DNA of 64,000 nt. It comes from Vibrio fluvialis. Lineage in GTDB: Bacteria > Pseudomonadota > Gammaproteobacteria > Enterobacterales > Vibrionaceae. The stretch is from positions 2,294,001 through 2,358,000 of the forward strand of contig NZ_UHIP01000001.1 of NCBI RefSeq assembly GCF_900460245.1. The letters are read 5' to 3'. The position numbers and the translations under genes are program-made. Every line of letters begins with the position of its first letter. Within the stretch, counting starts at the first letter, position 1. Below are positions 1 through 10,106 of the stretch, piece after piece. Below the pieces are notes generated by a model. It did no database searches. It was not told the DNA's origin and saw only the letters and a program-made list of their open reading frames with translations.

Positions 1-1137
1 ACCGTTGTACAGAATCACTTCGCCAGGTGCTTCTTCAGTACCCGCAAACATTGAGCCAACCATCACGCAAGATGCACCTGCGGCAATCGCTTTACAAATA
101 TCGCCAGAGAAACGGATACCGCCGTCAGCAATCACTGGAATACCGTATTGATTCGCTACTTCAGCAGCATCAGAAATCGCGGTAATTTGCGGTACACCAA
201 CACCAGTCACGATGCGAGTCGTACAGATAGAGCCAGGGCCGATACCCACTTTAACAGCACTGACACCCGCTTCGATCAGTGCTTTAGCACCTGCGCCAGT
301 TGCGACGTTGCCGCCGATGATATCGAGATCTGGGTACGCTGCGCGTGTTTCGCGAATACGGTTTAGTACACCTTCAGAGTGACCGTGTGAAGAGTCAATA
401 AGTAGAACGTCAACGCCAGCTTCAACCAGAGCAGCAACACGCGCTTCGTTACCTGCGCCAGCACCAACCGCAGCACCTACACGTAGGCGGCCACGCGCAT
501 CTTTACATGCATTTGGTTTACGTTCAGCTTTGTGGAAGTCTTTCGCAGTGATCATACCGGTCAGTTGGAACTCATCATTCACAACCAGTACTTTCTCAAC
601 ACGCGCTTCGTGCATTTTTTCTTGAACTTCAGCGCGAGTTGCGCCTTCTTTTACCTCAGCCAGACGCTCTTTCGGAGTCATCACTGCTGAAACTTTCTTA
701 GATAGGTCTGTTACAAAACGAACATCACGACCAGTGATGATACCCACCAGTTCGTTGCTTTCCGTTACCACTGGGAAGCCAGCAAAGCCATGCTTTTCAG
801 TCAGGGCAATCACATCAGCAATGGTTGCATCCGGGCTAACAGTGACAGGGTCGGTAACTACGCCAGCTTCGAATTTCTTCACCTGACGAACTTCGGCAGC
901 TTGCTGCTCGATAGACATGTTCTTGTGGATAAAGCCAATGCCACCTTCCTGAGCCAGAGCGATAGCCAGACGGGCTTCCGTCACGGTATCCATCGACGCA
1001 GAGATCATTGGGATGTTCAGTTGGATGTTTTTCGTCAGCTGAGTGCGAAGATCAGCGGTATTTGGGAGAACGGTGGAGTGTGCTGGCACCAGTAGGACGT
1101 CATCGAATGTCAGCGCTTCTTTGGCAATTCTTAGCAT
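1..1137 (-). CDS. guaB: IMP dehydrogenase (partial, C-terminus outside window)
   Basis: Oxidises IMP to XMP with NAD+, the committed step of GMP synthesis in the cytoplasm. The minus-strand frame is open from ATG at 1137 to the window edge, giving 379 residues of a protein normally near 487. It starts [19 protein letters not shown], the standard IMPDH beginning. Two CBS domains lie at about residues 95-205, and the catalytic loop GPGSICTTR places the nucleophilic Cys at residue 305, as in E. coli. It is divergent from xseA; the usual downstream partner guaA would lie outside the window. A good promoter sits at 1241-1269. Identification is certain; only the end is missing. Confidence 0.97.
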   Translation of the reverse strand, partial: MLRIAKEALTFDDVLLVPAHSTVLPNTADLRTQLTKNIQLNIPMISASMDTVTEARLAIALAQEGGIGFIHKNMSIEQQAAEVRQVKKFEAGVVTDPVTVSPDATIADVIALTEKHGFAGFPVVTESNELVGIITGRDVRFVTDLSKKVSAVMTPKERLAEVKEGATRAEVQEKMHEARVEKVLVVNDEFQLTGMITAKDFHKAERKPNACKDARGRLRVGAAVGAGAGNEARVAALVEAGVDVLLIDSSHGHSEGVLNRIRETRAAYPDLDIIGGNVATGAGAKALIEAGVSAVKVGIGPGSICTTRIVTGVGVPQITAISDAAEVANQYGIPVIADGGIRFSGDICKAIAAGASCVMVGSMFAGTEEAPGEVILYNG

Positions 1138-1240
1138 TTGCAATATCTCACAATATAAGGAGTAAAAAGAACAATCCAAGCCTCATCGTTTCGCATAATG
1201 AGTGCAGGCGTGCTGCATTTGGATTAGATATTGCGGACGG

Positions 1241-1269
1241 ATTATACGCCCAGAGCAATCGCTTGACCA
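1241..1269 (-). promoter_or_regulatory. guaB sigma70 promoter
   Basis: On the minus strand the sequence reads TGGTCA (1269-1264), 17 bases, then a perfect TATAAT (1246-1241). Transcription would start near 1234, about 97 bases upstream of the guaB ATG. I do not see a PurR-type operator here. Inferred from hexamer match only. Confidence 0.6.
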
Positions 1270-1289
1270 CTCATTTTTTTATTTTTTAT

Positions 1290-1317
1290 TTGCAATTACC
1301 CCCTTGATATGTATTAT
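1290..1317 (+). promoter_or_regulatory. xseA candidate promoter
   Basis: TTGCAA at 1290-1295 and TATTAT at 1312-1317, 16 bases apart, would start transcription near 1324. This matters for xseA: in-frame start codons upstream of about 1324 would not be in the mRNA. Alternative -10 registers are possible in the overlapping TATTATATT. Confidence 0.45.
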
Positions 1318-1366
1318 ATTGCCGCTAATTTCCATACTCACGTCTGAGCAAATTAGCGAGCCTTCT

Positions 1367-2689
1367 TTGACCAATCCAAACATCTATACCGTTTCCCGTC
1401 TCAATGCTGAAGTCCGGTTATTACTGGAAAATGAAATGGGCATTGTGTGGTTGCTTGGTGAGATCTCAAACTTCTCCGCTCCTGTCTCTGGTCACTGGTA
1501 CCTGACCCTCAAAGATTCCCGCGCACAAGTTAAATGTGCGATGTTCAAAGGCAGTAACCGTTTGGTTCGCTTTAAGCCGCAAAATGGTCAGCAAGTGTTG
1601 GTTAAAGCGCGCTTATCGCTGTATGAGCCGCGTGGTGATTACCAAATCATCATTGAAAGCATGCAGCCAGAGGGAGATGGTCGCCTGCAGCAGGAATTTG
1701 ATCAGCTGAAGATGCAACTGGCCGCAGAAGGTCTGTTTGCCCAGACGTTGAAAAAGCCGCTACCAGAGCATCCACGTTGCGTCGGCATTATTACCTCTAA
1801 AACCGGCGCTGCCCTGCACGATATTCTGCAAGTACTCAAACGCCGCGATCCCAGCTTGCCAATCATTATTTATCCTACTCTGGTTCAGGGTGAAGACGCC
1901 GCGATTCAGATCGCCCAAGCGATTGGACGCGCCAACGCACGTGAAGAGTGTGATGTGTTGATCGTCGGCCGCGGCGGAGGTTCTTTAGAAGATCTGTGGT
2001 GCTTTAACCATGAGATTGTCGCGCGCACTATTGCAGCCAGTCAGATCCCGATCATCAGTGCCGTCGGGCACGAAATCGATGTTACCATTGCCGACTTTGT
2101 GGCTGATGTACGCGCACCGACGCCTTCAGCGGCGGCTGAACTCGTTAGTCGTGACAACAGTCATAAAAAGCAGGCGTTTCAGGGCTATGAGCACAAGCTC
2201 GCCAGTGCGATGCGCCACTATTTCGCCGAGCAAAAAGTCAGCCTCAAGCAACTGCAATACCGTTTAGATAAACAGCACCCCATGTATCGCCTGCAGCGCC
2301 AGCAGCAACAACTTGATGAGCTGAGCATGCGCCTGGAGCGCGCGGTACAGAAACAGCTCAATGGCACTCGCCAGCATCTGGCTAAGCAGCAACATCGCCT
2401 GCAACTGCTGTCTCCAGAGAAGACGTTGCGTGAACAACGATATACATTAGCTCTGCGCGAGCGCAATCTGATTGACGCGATGCAGCGTCAGTTGGTGATG
2501 TCCCGACATCGTTTTACCCGCCTTATCGACAAACTCGATACGGTAAGTCCTCTGGCCACCCTTTCTCGAGGTTATTCGATCACTCAAACCGCACAAGGCA
2601 AGATTGTTCGACAAGCGACGGATGTGAAAACGGGCGATCAACTGATCACCCGTTTAGCAGATGGCGACGTTCACTCGACCGTAAATTGA
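1367..2689 (+). CDS. xseA: Exodeoxyribonuclease VII large subunit
   Basis: Large subunit of the single-strand DNA exonuclease VII (with XseB), active in mismatch repair and DNA damage processing. The N-terminal OB-fold covers about residues 1-100 ([23 protein letters not shown]), followed by the catalytic domain with [11 protein letters not shown] and [16 protein letters not shown], then a long coiled-coil C-terminus. There is no in-frame ATG or GTG near the conserved N-terminus. TTG at 1367 gives [13 protein letters not shown], the length expected from E. coli XseA, and has an SD-like TAGCGAG at 1354-1360, six bases upstream. The frame stays open back to 1202, and TTG 1319 or ATT 1352 are alternatives. 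It ends directly against yfgJ on the other strand. Confidence 0.93.
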   Translation: MTNPNIYTVSRLNAEVRLLLENEMGIVWLLGEISNFSAPVSGHWYLTLKDSRAQVKCAMFKGSNRLVRFKPQNGQQVLVKARLSLYEPRGDYQIIIESMQPEGDGRLQQEFDQLKMQLAAEGLFAQTLKKPLPEHPRCVGIITSKTGAALHDILQVLKRRDPSLPIIIYPTLVQGEDAAIQIAQAIGRANAREECDVLIVGRGGGSLEDLWCFNHEIVARTIAASQIPIISAVGHEIDVTIADFVADVRAPTPSAAAELVSRDNSHKKQAFQGYEHKLASAMRHYFAEQKVSLKQLQYRLDKQHPMYRLQRQQQQLDELSMRLERAVQKQLNGTRQHLAKQQHRLQLLSPEKTLREQRYTLALRERNLIDAMQRQLVMSRHRFTRLIDKLDTVSPLATLSRGYSITQTAQGKIVRQATDVKTGDQLITRLADGDVHSTVN

Positions 2690-2908
2690 TTACTGCTTTT
2701 CAAATTCAAAGCGCACACGCGATTTGGATTTCAGTTCATTGCAACTGTTACAAAAATAATTAGCCGCGCCGCATGCCTGCAGCTTTTCCAACTCTGCACC
2801 ACAATCCGGACAATAACCGATTTTCTTGTAGTGATCTTCGCAATGGGTGCAGTGATACTGGCCATCCCATTCCAGCTCTTGTTGACAGGCCGGACATAGA
2901 TTACTCAT
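2690..2908 (-). CDS. yfgJ: Zinc-ribbon protein, YfgJ family
   Basis: A 72-residue protein of unknown function. It has a chain of metal-binding CxxC pairs: CPAC at residues 5-8, CTHC at 20-23, CPDC at 33-36 and CNSC at 53-56, so it probably holds two zinc ribbons. In E. coli the homologous yfgJ also lies between xseA and der, so position supports the name. A GGAGAGACGTT ribosome site precedes the ATG. The stop abuts the xseA stop with no spacer, and I see no terminator for either gene here. Confidence 0.85.
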   Translation of the reverse strand: MSNLCPACQQELEWDGQYHCTHCEDHYKKIGYCPDCGAELEKLQACGAANYFCNSCNELKSKSRVRFEFEKQ

Positions 2909-3210
2909 AACGTCTCTCCATTGTTGCGCTCAGTTCATGGTCTGTGATCTGCCCATTTCTTGCTTTGATCTTTATCACAGCGCGTTCATTCCGGTCTTCT
3001 TTATGGCTCCGGTGCTGCTATCATTTTCTTAGAATGATCAATACCGGATCATCTGCTTTATACATCCTGTTCAGCGATCTACCCTCAAAAGAACATTTAT
3101 ATAACCACACACCGAAAGCATAAGTTACATATCCTGTTTTTGAATTTTAAACAGATTTAAAATCCAAATAGACATTAAAAAACCCAAACACAAAGAATTT
3201 AATAAAAGGA
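2909..3210. other. Intergenic region, no gene seen
   Basis: This 302 bp stretch between yfgJ and the AlaX-like gene is AT-rich. It should hold the yfgJ promoter and the 3' end of the AlaX-like transcript. I see no convincing hairpin-plus-T terminator, RNA gene or reading frame. Confidence 0.5.
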
Positions 3211-4095
3211 TCATTCTTCCGATAACGGGGTTACTTGAGTGTGCATTTCAATGTGTTGCTCATCGACCACTTTGAGCATCACTGTGATGCTTTGGTAATT
3301 AGCTAAACTCATTGCATGCGTTCCGCCACAAGGGATACGCGCGACCGCTCCCTCCTGTAAATCACACTCCCAATAACGGGAATCCGTCAAAGCGTCAGCC
3401 TCTCTGGAAAGGGTAATGTCTGCTCTTAATTGAAGCCAATGCCTTAACTGAAGGTTCACCTGCTCCTCAATCTTCGACAGGTCTCTCAGCATATCCTCAC
3501 TGTTTAAACCCCTTTTACGGAGTGTTTTACCAAGTCGGTAGGTATCAACACAGCGATCTTCTGCCACGAAGCTGGTGACCTGTGCGTAACTATTAAAATC
3601 ACAGTGACCGTGCGGGTCTTTGCGATCCGCATCCTTGCGCCAATAACCGCCTGCCAAGACTTTATTCAGGGCCAGATACGCCAAATGCCCCGCACTGTGA
3701 CCACGGCTGAGACTTTGTTGGTAAGTCTGATTCACCGCCAGCATTACCGTTTCGCCAGGAAGCACAGCGGTCGAATCAGCCTCGATAACATGAACCACCA
3801 CAAAGACCCATCCAGGCGCATCACGTTTAACAGGGATCTGCTGCCCAACCTCTAAGCGGCCGGTTTCCAACTCAATAGCACCGACCTGGCAATCTAGCAC
3901 CTCAAATTCCCCCTTGGAGGAGGTCAACGTTCCTTTATCCGCCGGATGATCGGGCCAAATATGACTGACCGGATGAAATGGCGTGCTGTGTGTGACCACA
4001 CACAATGTATTGTTTAGCGGCTGAACCCGCTGTACCTGACTGGAGAGCGTCCATACGGACTGAGTGAAAGTGACGATCGTTGGCGTGTAACACAT
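3211..4095 (-). CDS. AlaX-like alanyl-tRNA editing / metal-dependent hydrolase
   Basis: Related to the editing domain of alanyl-tRNA synthetase, whose free-standing forms (AlaX) hydrolyse Ser-tRNA(Ala). From ATG 4095 it is 294 residues. All four zinc ligands of the family are visible: HSAGH (H133, H137) and CGGTH (C256, H260). The N-terminal half keeps the fold hallmarks (STPFHP, ADKGTL), but the usual GGGQ-type stretch is replaced by SHIWPDHP near residues 44-51. TTG at 4101 is an alternative start. The gene interrupts the E. coli order yfgJ-der and is transcribed alone on the minus strand. The family is clear; substrate specificity is not, and a role on another aminoacyl-tRNA or small ester is possible. 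Confidence 0.75.
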   Translation of the reverse strand: MCYTPTIVTFTQSVWTLSSQVQRVQPLNNTLCVVTHSTPFHPVSHIWPDHPADKGTLTSSKGEFEVLDCQVGAIELETGRLEVGQQIPVKRDAPGWVFVVVHVIEADSTAVLPGETVMLAVNQTYQQSLSRGHSAGHLAYLALNKVLAGGYWRKDADRKDPHGHCDFNSYAQVTSFVAEDRCVDTYRLGKTLRKRGLNSEDMLRDLSKIEEQVNLQLRHWLQLRADITLSREADALTDSRYWECDLQEGAVARIPCGGTHAMSLANYQSITVMLKVVDEQHIEMHTQVTPLSEE

Positions 4096-4136
4096 AAACA
4101 ATTCTCAAACAGAGTGAATTTCGTGGGCACAGAATA

Positions 4137-4166
4137 GCAAAAAGCCCGGGCTAAACCCGGGCTTTG
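4137..4166 (-). terminator. der terminator
   Basis: A 10-bp stem AAAGCCCGGG / CCCGGGCTTT with a 5-base loop lies just after the der stop and continues into T residues on the minus strand. Confidence 0.85.
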
Positions 4167-4169
4167 TTG

Positions 4170-5657
4170 TTATTTTCTGCGATCTTTTACCATGCTCATC
4201 AGGCGTTTACGCTTACGTTCCTGAGACAGTGTCATCTTATTGGTTTTACCCTCAAATGGGTTTTCACTGTTCTGGAACTGAATACGAATCGGCGTACCCA
4301 TGATGTCTAATGACTTACGGTAGTAGTTCATCAGATAACGTTTGTAAGAATCCGGCAGTTCATTCACCTGGTTACCGTGAATCACGATAATTGGCGGGTT
4401 GTAACCACCAGCGTGCGCGTATTTCAGCTTCACGCGGCGACCACGTACCAATGGTGGCTGGTGATCGTCCGTCGCCATTTTCATGATACGAGTCAGTACC
4501 GAGGTGCCCACACGTGTTGTTGCAGAGCGGTAAGCTTCCTGAACCGATTCGAACAAGTGACCAACACCCGTACCGTGCAATGCTGAGATAAAGTGAATAC
4601 GAGCGAAGTCGACAAAGCCCAAACGACGGTCCAGCTCTTTCTTCACACGCTCTTTAACGTCTGTATCCAGACCATCCCACTTGTTCACCGCAATCACGAT
4701 TGAACGGCCCGCATTCAGAGCAAAGCCCAGCAGGCTCAGATCCTGATCAGAGATGTTTTCACGCGCATCGACAACCAGCAGCACCACGTTCGCATCTTCA
4801 ACGGCTTTCAGGGTTTTAACCACTGAGAACTTTTCAACGGTTTCGTTGATACGCTTACGACGACGAACACCTGCCGTGTCAATCAGCACGTATTCACGCT
4901 CATCACGCTTCATCGGAATGTAGATAGAGTCACGCGTGGTTCCCGGCATATCGTAAACCACCACACGCTCTTCACCCAGAATACGGTTAGTCAGCGTCGA
5001 TTTACCTACGTTCGGGCGACCGATAATCGCCAGCTTGATCGGTTGATCCTGCAGACGCTTGTACGCTTCTTCCGCTTCTTCTTCGGTGTAATCGAGCTTC
5101 TCTTCTTCTTCAGAATCGATGAAGTCGGTCAGATCTTCCAGTGCCGCTTCTTCCTGCTGCATTTGTTCTGCAAGCGGATTCAGAGCGCGGTCAATCAGAG
5201 CACCGACACCACGGCCATGAGCAGCGGCGATCTGGAACATTTGATCAACGCCGAGCTGCCAGAATTCTGCACTTGCCGCTTCTGCGTCGATACCATCGAC
5301 TTTATTCACGACCAGAATGGTATTCTTCTCGATACGGCGTAGGTGGTCAGCGATCGCTTCATCCGCAACCGTCAGGCCAGCGCGGCCATCCACCATAAAC
5401 AGCACCACATCTGCTTCATCAATCGCCGCCAGCGATTGTGCAGCCATTTTGGTTTCCACACCTTCTTCACTGCCATCAATACCGCCGGTATCAATAACGA
5501 TAAACTGATGTTCGCCAAGTTTTGCTTGGCCATATTTGCGGTCGCGGGTCAAACCAGGGAAGTCCGCTACCAGTGCATCTCGTGTGCGGGTGAGTCGGTT
5601 AAATAGCGTCGATTTACCTACGTTAGGACGCCCAACAAGAGCAACTACAGGTATCAT
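4170..5657 (-). CDS. der: Ribosome-assembly GTPase Der (EngA)
   Basis: Essential GTPase with two tandem G domains that acts in assembly of the 50S ribosomal subunit. Both G1 motifs read GRPNVGKST (about residues 8-16 and 213-221). NKVD and NKWD are the two G4 motifs, and DTGG and DTAG the G3 motifs. The acidic linker ([17 protein letters not shown]) separates the domains, and the C-terminal KH-like domain ends in a basic tail ([15 protein letters not shown]). At 495 residues it matches the family. It lies downstream of bamB, but a strong terminator at 5806-5842 separates them, so der probably has its own promoter in the 205 bp gap. Confidence 0.97.
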   Translation of the reverse strand: MIPVVALVGRPNVGKSTLFNRLTRTRDALVADFPGLTRDRKYGQAKLGEHQFIVIDTGGIDGSEEGVETKMAAQSLAAIDEADVVLFMVDGRAGLTVADEAIADHLRRIEKNTILVVNKVDGIDAEAASAEFWQLGVDQMFQIAAAHGRGVGALIDRALNPLAEQMQQEEAALEDLTDFIDSEEEEKLDYTEEEAEEAYKRLQDQPIKLAIIGRPNVGKSTLTNRILGEERVVVYDMPGTTRDSIYIPMKRDEREYVLIDTAGVRRRKRINETVEKFSVVKTLKAVEDANVVLLVVDARENISDQDLSLLGFALNAGRSIVIAVNKWDGLDTDVKERVKKELDRRLGFVDFARIHFISALHGTGVGHLFESVQEAYRSATTRVGTSVLTRIMKMATDDHQPPLVRGRRVKLKYAHAGGYNPPIIVIHGNQVNELPDSYKRYLMNYYRKSLDIMGTPIRIQFQNSENPFEGKTNKMTLSQERKRKRLMSMVKDRRK

Positions 5658-5805
5658 AACAACCTCTACAATGATTCTTTTCTTATGTAGTTATAGGTAA
5701 ACACTCTTTCACAAGCGCTAAATTTTTACCTATAACCACAAAGGTTCTCTAAAATAGTTTCGCAGTTTGGCGGGCGATCCTGCCACTTCCAAGTACGAAA
5801 AGTAT

Positions 5806-5842
5806 AAAACGGCTCCTAACCGTTGCCAGCTAGGAGCCGTTT
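5806..5842 (-). terminator. bamB operon terminator
   Basis: Inverted repeat AAACGGCTCCTA / TAGGAGCCGTTT (12 bp stem, 12-base loop), followed on the minus strand by TTTTATACTTTT. It lies 20 bases after the bamB stop. Confidence 0.85.
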
Positions 5843-5862
5843 GTGAATTGTATCACGAAATA

Positions 5863-7020
5863 TTACTTGATCGTCAGTTTCTTTATATCGCCATCACGGC
5901 TGATAACCAGGTAACCATTGTCCAGCACGAGTGGGCTTACCGCGAAACCGCTATCGTTCACCATTTGCTGCGCAACGAATTCGCCTGTACTACGGTCAAT
6001 CCAGTGCAGGTAACCTTCGCTGTCACCCACGACAACAAAACCATTGATCAATACCGGAGCCGTAAGCAGACGGTGTTGCAGCTGATCATTGCTCCACAGT
6101 TCAGTACCACTGCGCGCATCCACCGCAACAACGTGATCTTTATCGGTCACGACGAACAGTCGGCCGCCATCGCTGGCCAGATCCGTTGATGATGAATAGT
6201 TACGTTTCCACATCGGGTTCCCGGAACGCAGGTCAATCGCAATCAGCTGACCATTAAAGCCCACGGTGTACAGCGTAGAACCGATGATCAATGGAGAGGA
6301 ATCCACATCCACCAGACGATCAATCTCTGTCGCGCCTTTTGGCTGACCAACAGGTTGTTGCCAGATTAGCTGACCACGTTCAGAAATGGCGGCCGCTAAG
6401 CGCCCGGCTGACGTACCCCAGAAAACACCACCCGATGTTGCAACAGGGCGGCTGTCGCCACGCAACGTCAGATTCGGTACTTCAGTACTGATAGTCCATT
6501 TCTGCTCACCCGTTTGCTCATCGAGCGCCACCAGCGCACCGCGACTGGTGTTCACGATAATCTGGTTTTGATCCGCGGTCGGCGCAGCCAAGACTTCACC
6601 GTCAACGTTAACACGCCAAGTTTCTTCACCAGTTTCGGCGTTTAGTGCGATGACTTCACCATTTTCGCTGCCGATGTAGATTTGACCGTAAGCTGAAGCA
6701 ATACCGCCAGACAAACGCGCAGGGGTATCTTTTTCCAGATTCGTTTTCCAGATGACTTTGCCGTTCGCCGGATCGAGTGCTTTGACTTCGCCATCTCGAC
6801 TGGCGACAAAGATTTTGTCGTAAGCGTATTCCGGAGACAGTTTCGAGAAGTAGTGCCCCACGCCGTCACCGACAGAAGCACTCCACTCTGAACTAGGGGT
6901 AAATTCACTTTTCACCACAGGCACTGGTGCCATGATGACGTTTTCTTCTTCACCCGCACAGCCAGCCAGCAATCCCAGAACTGCGGCAGACAGGAGCACT
7001 TTGTTGAACATCTTTTTCAT
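5863..7020 (-). CDS. bamB: Outer membrane assembly lipoprotein BamB
   Basis: Lipoprotein of the BAM complex that inserts beta-barrel proteins into the outer membrane. The signal peptide ends in the lipobox LAGC (Cys near residue 21). The rest is a PQQ-type eight-bladed beta-propeller with repeated G..W and ALD..TG segments (ALDPANGKVIWK, ALNAETGEETWR, ALDEQTGEQKWT). The chosen ATG at 7020 gives MKKMFNKVLL with AAGGG upstream; the frame extends one codon to a TTG at 7023. It follows yfgM by 12 bases, in the conserved hisS-yfgM-bamB order, so it is probably co-transcribed with them. Confidence 0.96.
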   Translation of the reverse strand: MKKMFNKVLLSAAVLGLLAGCAGEEENVIMAPVPVVKSEFTPSSEWSASVGDGVGHYFSKLSPEYAYDKIFVASRDGEVKALDPANGKVIWKTNLEKDTPARLSGGIASAYGQIYIGSENGEVIALNAETGEETWRVNVDGEVLAAPTADQNQIIVNTSRGALVALDEQTGEQKWTISTEVPNLTLRGDSRPVATSGGVFWGTSAGRLAAAISERGQLIWQQPVGQPKGATEIDRLVDVDSSPLIIGSTLYTVGFNGQLIAIDLRSGNPMWKRNYSSSTDLASDGGRLFVVTDKDHVVAVDARSGTELWSNDQLQHRLLTAPVLINGFVVVGDSEGYLHWIDRSTGEFVAQQMVNDSGFAVSPLVLDNGYLVISRDGDIKKLTIK

Positions 7021-7032
7021 CAAGGTGTGCCC

Positions 7033-7647
7033 TTATTTGGCCAGATCATCCAGTTTCATCTGTAGCGTCTGACTTGCATCATCCGCCTGCTGCGCTTCGG
7101 TGTAAGCAGCATAAGCCGCCGCTTTATCACCTTTACGCAGAGAAATATCACCACGCAGCTCCGCGACACGGCCAGTCCAGCTTTGCTCTTTAATGTTCGC
7201 CAACTCACTCAGCGCAGCATCAAAGTTGCCTTGTTCTGCTTGCAGACGCGCAACACGATAGGTAATCACAGGTTTCAGCGCAGCATCACCCGTGGCGTTT
7301 TTCGCCCACTCTAACTGAGCCAGAGCTTCATCGAGATTACCCGCTTGCACTTGCGCTTTGGCCAGTTGCATAGCCGCCAGTACTGCGTACTCAGATTTAT
7401 TATTGCTGTCGATAAAGCTTTGTACGTCCGCTTCTCCGTCAACGCCTTTGGTTGCCAGAGTTTGAATCGCTTTGGTGTAACTTGCAGAAGCAGCCTCTTG
7501 CGCTGACGTCACAGAATCTTGATAAAAACGCCAGCCAAACAAACCACCCAAGCCGATCACTGCGCCAAAGATGACAGCTTTGCCGTTCTCTTTCCACCAA
7601 TCTTTGATCGCTTCAACTTGTTGTTCTTCAGTATCGTAGAGTTCCAC
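7033..7647 (-). CDS. yfgM: SecYEG ancillary subunit YfgM
   Basis: Inner-membrane protein associated with SecYEG and PpiD that helps secreted proteins across the periplasm. The N-terminal cytoplasmic segment MELYDTEEQQVEAIKDWWKE is highly characteristic. One membrane helix follows at about residues 24-42 (AVIFGAVIGLGGLFGWRFY). The rest is a periplasmic alpha-helical TPR-like domain rich in Ala, Gln and Leu. It sits between hisS (38 bases upstream) and bamB (12 bases downstream), as in E. coli. Confidence 0.93.
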   Translation of the reverse strand: MELYDTEEQQVEAIKDWWKENGKAVIFGAVIGLGGLFGWRFYQDSVTSAQEAASASYTKAIQTLATKGVDGEADVQSFIDSNNKSEYAVLAAMQLAKAQVQAGNLDEALAQLEWAKNATGDAALKPVITYRVARLQAEQGNFDAALSELANIKEQSWTGRVAELRGDISLRKGDKAAAYAAYTEAQQADDASQTLQMKLDDLAK

Positions 7648-7685
7648 TTCCTGTCCTCTTAGTATGAAATCTCAAAAATTAGCGT

Positions 7686-8954
7686 TTAGACGAGATGAGC
7701 CAGTTTGCCCGCAATCTCGGTTTGAGAAATCGTTTCTTGTTCACCGCCAGCCAGGTCTTTCAGAACTACAGTCTTCTCTGCTACTTCGTTTTCACCCAGT
7801 ACCAGAGCCACTGCCGCGCCGACTTTGTCTGCACGTTTAAATTGTTTCTTAAAGTTACCGCCGCCAAAATGCGTCATTACGCGCAGACCAGGAACTTGCT
7901 CGCGCAGCTGCTCAACCAGTCTCATACCAGCCGTCAGCGTACCTTCACCGGCAGTCACCATGTACACATCAACGTTACGACGCACGTCTGTGTTACCCAA
8001 GGTTTCCATCATCAGTACCAGACGCTCAAGGCCCATCGCAAAGCCAACCGCTGGGGTTGCTTTACCGCCCAGTTGTTCAACCAGACCATCATAGCGGCCG
8101 CCGCCACACACGGTCCCTTGTGAACCCAGGCTTTCAGTCATCCACTCAAATACCGTACGGTTGTAGTAGTCAAGACCGCGTACCAAACGCTCATTTACCG
8201 TGTATTCGATACCCGCAGCGTCTAAAAGTTCACATAGACCTGCGAAGTGTGCTTTTGATTCTTCACCTAAGTACTCAGAAAGACGCGGTGCATCACCTAA
8301 AATAGCCTGAATGTCAGGGTTCTTCGTATCCAGAACACGCAGTGGGTTAGTGTGCATGCGGCGCTTACAATCTTCGTCCAGCACATCGATATGTTGCTCA
8401 AGGAAGGCAACCAGTGCTGTGCGGTAGTCTGCACGATCTTCTTGAGAACCGATTGAGTTCAGCTCAAGACGAACGTGCTTGTCGATGCCTAATTCACGCC
8501 AAAGACGTGCAGTCATCATGATAAGCTCGGCGTCAACGTCTGGGCCATTTAGACCAAACACTTCCACACCACATTGGTGGAATTGACGGTAACGACCTTT
8601 CTGCGGACGCTCATGGCGGAACATAGGCCCCATGTACCACAGACGCTGTTCATCACGGTTGATCAGGCTGTTTTGAATACATGAACGTACACAACCCGCA
8701 GTACCTTCAGGGCGAAGCGTCAGGCTGTCACCATTACGGTCTTCAAAGGTGTACATTTCTTTTGAAACGACGTCTGTCTCTTCACCAACAGCGCGGCTGA
8801 ATAGGTTTGTTTCTTCAACGATTGGCATGCGCACTTCGTTATAACCGTACGCGCTGATTACGTTTTTCACGATGCCTTCCACTTTTTGCCAAAGCGGAGA
8901 CTGAGTTGGGAGGCAGTCGTTCATGCCTCGAATTGCTTGAATAGTCTTTGCCAC
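7686..8954 (-). CDS. hisS: Histidyl-tRNA synthetase
   Basis: Class II aminoacyl-tRNA synthetase that charges tRNA(His). It starts [16 protein letters not shown], and shows motif 2 ([16 protein letters not shown]), the histidine-specific loop [15 protein letters not shown], and motif 3 ([10 protein letters not shown]), then the anticodon-binding domain (about residues 330-422). Its 422 residues match the family. It is 25 bases downstream of ispG and 38 upstream of yfgM, in the same minus-strand operon. Confidence 0.98.
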   Translation of the reverse strand: MAKTIQAIRGMNDCLPTQSPLWQKVEGIVKNVISAYGYNEVRMPIVEETNLFSRAVGEETDVVSKEMYTFEDRNGDSLTLRPEGTAGCVRSCIQNSLINRDEQRLWYMGPMFRHERPQKGRYRQFHQCGVEVFGLNGPDVDAELIMMTARLWRELGIDKHVRLELNSIGSQEDRADYRTALVAFLEQHIDVLDEDCKRRMHTNPLRVLDTKNPDIQAILGDAPRLSEYLGEESKAHFAGLCELLDAAGIEYTVNERLVRGLDYYNRTVFEWMTESLGSQGTVCGGGRYDGLVEQLGGKATPAVGFAMGLERLVLMMETLGNTDVRRNVDVYMVTAGEGTLTAGMRLVEQLREQVPGLRVMTHFGGGNFKKQFKRADKVGAAVALVLGENEVAEKTVVLKDLAGGEQETISQTEIAGKLAHLV

Positions 8955-8979
8955 AGTACTTACCGTAATATCGTTGAGA

Positions 8980-10098
8980 TTAATCTTGTTGCTTGATGTC
9001 GATGCGATTTTTCACATCCAACTGAGCGGCTTTAGCGCGAATTTTTGCTTCCAGCTGATCGACGAGGTCATCGTTGTCAAAACGCTCTTTCTGGCGCACA
9101 CCATCTTCGTAGAATGCGCTCTTCTTGTTACTGCCAGCCAGGCCAAGATGCGACACTTCCGCTTCACCTGGCCCGTTCACCACACAACCGATGATGGAGA
9201 CATCCATCGGCGTCAACACGTCTTCTAGACGCTGTTCAAGCGCGTTAACAGTACCAATCACATCAAACTCCTGACGTGAGCAGCTTGGGCAGGCGATAAA
9301 GTTGATACCGCGCGAACGAATGCGTAGCGACTTCAGAATGTCAAAACCGACTTTGATCTCTTCAACCGGGTTGGCCGCCAGAGAAATTCGCAGCGTGTCA
9401 CCAATCCCTTCCGCCAACAACATGCCGAGACCGACCGCAGACTTGACAGAACCAGCGCGAGCTCCGCCCGCTTCAGTAATCCCGAGATGCAAAGGCTGAT
9501 CAATCTGTTTCGCCAGCAAACGGTATGAATCCACCGCGAGGAACACATCGGAGGCTTTAACGCTAACTTTAAACTGATCGAAATTGAGTCGATCCAGAAT
9601 ATCGACATGGCGCATTGCCGATTCCACCAGTGCAGCCGGGGTCGGTTCGCCATATTTCATCTGAATGTCTTTTTCCAGCGAGCCTCCGTTTACGCCAATG
9701 CGAATCGGAATGCCTTTGTCGCGTGCACAATCGACCACGGAGCGAATTCGGCTTTCATTACCGATGTTGCCCGGGTTAATCCGCAGACAGTCAACGCCAT
9801 ATTCCGCCACTTTCAGCGCAATACGGTAGTCAAAATGAATATCCGCGACCAGAGGAACAGACACCTGCTGTTTGATCAGCTTAAACGCTTCTGCGGCATC
9901 CATCGTCGGAACCGAGACACGTACAATGTCGGCACCCACATTTTCCAACGCTTTGATTTGCGCCACAGTTGCTTCCACATCCGTAGTGCGAGTGTTGGTC
10001 ATGGATTGAACGGCGATGGGCGCACCATCGCCAATTGGCACGTCACCCACATAAATACGTGTCGATGGGCGACGTTTGATAGGAGACTCGTGTTGCAT
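8980..10098 (-). CDS. ispG: 4-hydroxy-3-methylbut-2-enyl diphosphate synthase
   Basis: Fe-S enzyme of the non-mevalonate isoprenoid pathway, converting MEcPP to HMBPP. The N-terminal TIM barrel ([18 protein letters not shown]) is followed by a 4Fe-4S domain with ligands C270, C273, C305 and E312, the same numbering as in E. coli. Length is 372 residues. It is the second gene of the rodZ-ispG-hisS-yfgM-bamB run, 8 bases after the rodZ stop. It depends on the Isc machinery encoded at 14.6-20.3 kb. Confidence 0.98.
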   Translation of the reverse strand: MQHESPIKRRPSTRIYVGDVPIGDGAPIAVQSMTNTRTTDVEATVAQIKALENVGADIVRVSVPTMDAAEAFKLIKQQVSVPLVADIHFDYRIALKVAEYGVDCLRINPGNIGNESRIRSVVDCARDKGIPIRIGVNGGSLEKDIQMKYGEPTPAALVESAMRHVDILDRLNFDQFKVSVKASDVFLAVDSYRLLAKQIDQPLHLGITEAGGARAGSVKSAVGLGMLLAEGIGDTLRISLAANPVEEIKVGFDILKSLRIRSRGINFIACPSCSRQEFDVIGTVNALEQRLEDVLTPMDVSIIGCVVNGPGEAEVSHLGLAGSNKKSAFYEDGVRQKERFDNDDLVDQLEAKIRAKAAQLDVKNRIDIKQQD

Positions 10099-10106
10099 AG
10101 TATTGT

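Noticed and set aside
5141..5606. Several overlapping plus-strand frames opposite der
   Set aside because: All are antisense to conserved G domains of der and mutually overlapping; codon shadows.
7695..8123. 142-codon frame opposite hisS
   Set aside because: Antisense to conserved catalytic and anticodon domains of hisS; no independent support.
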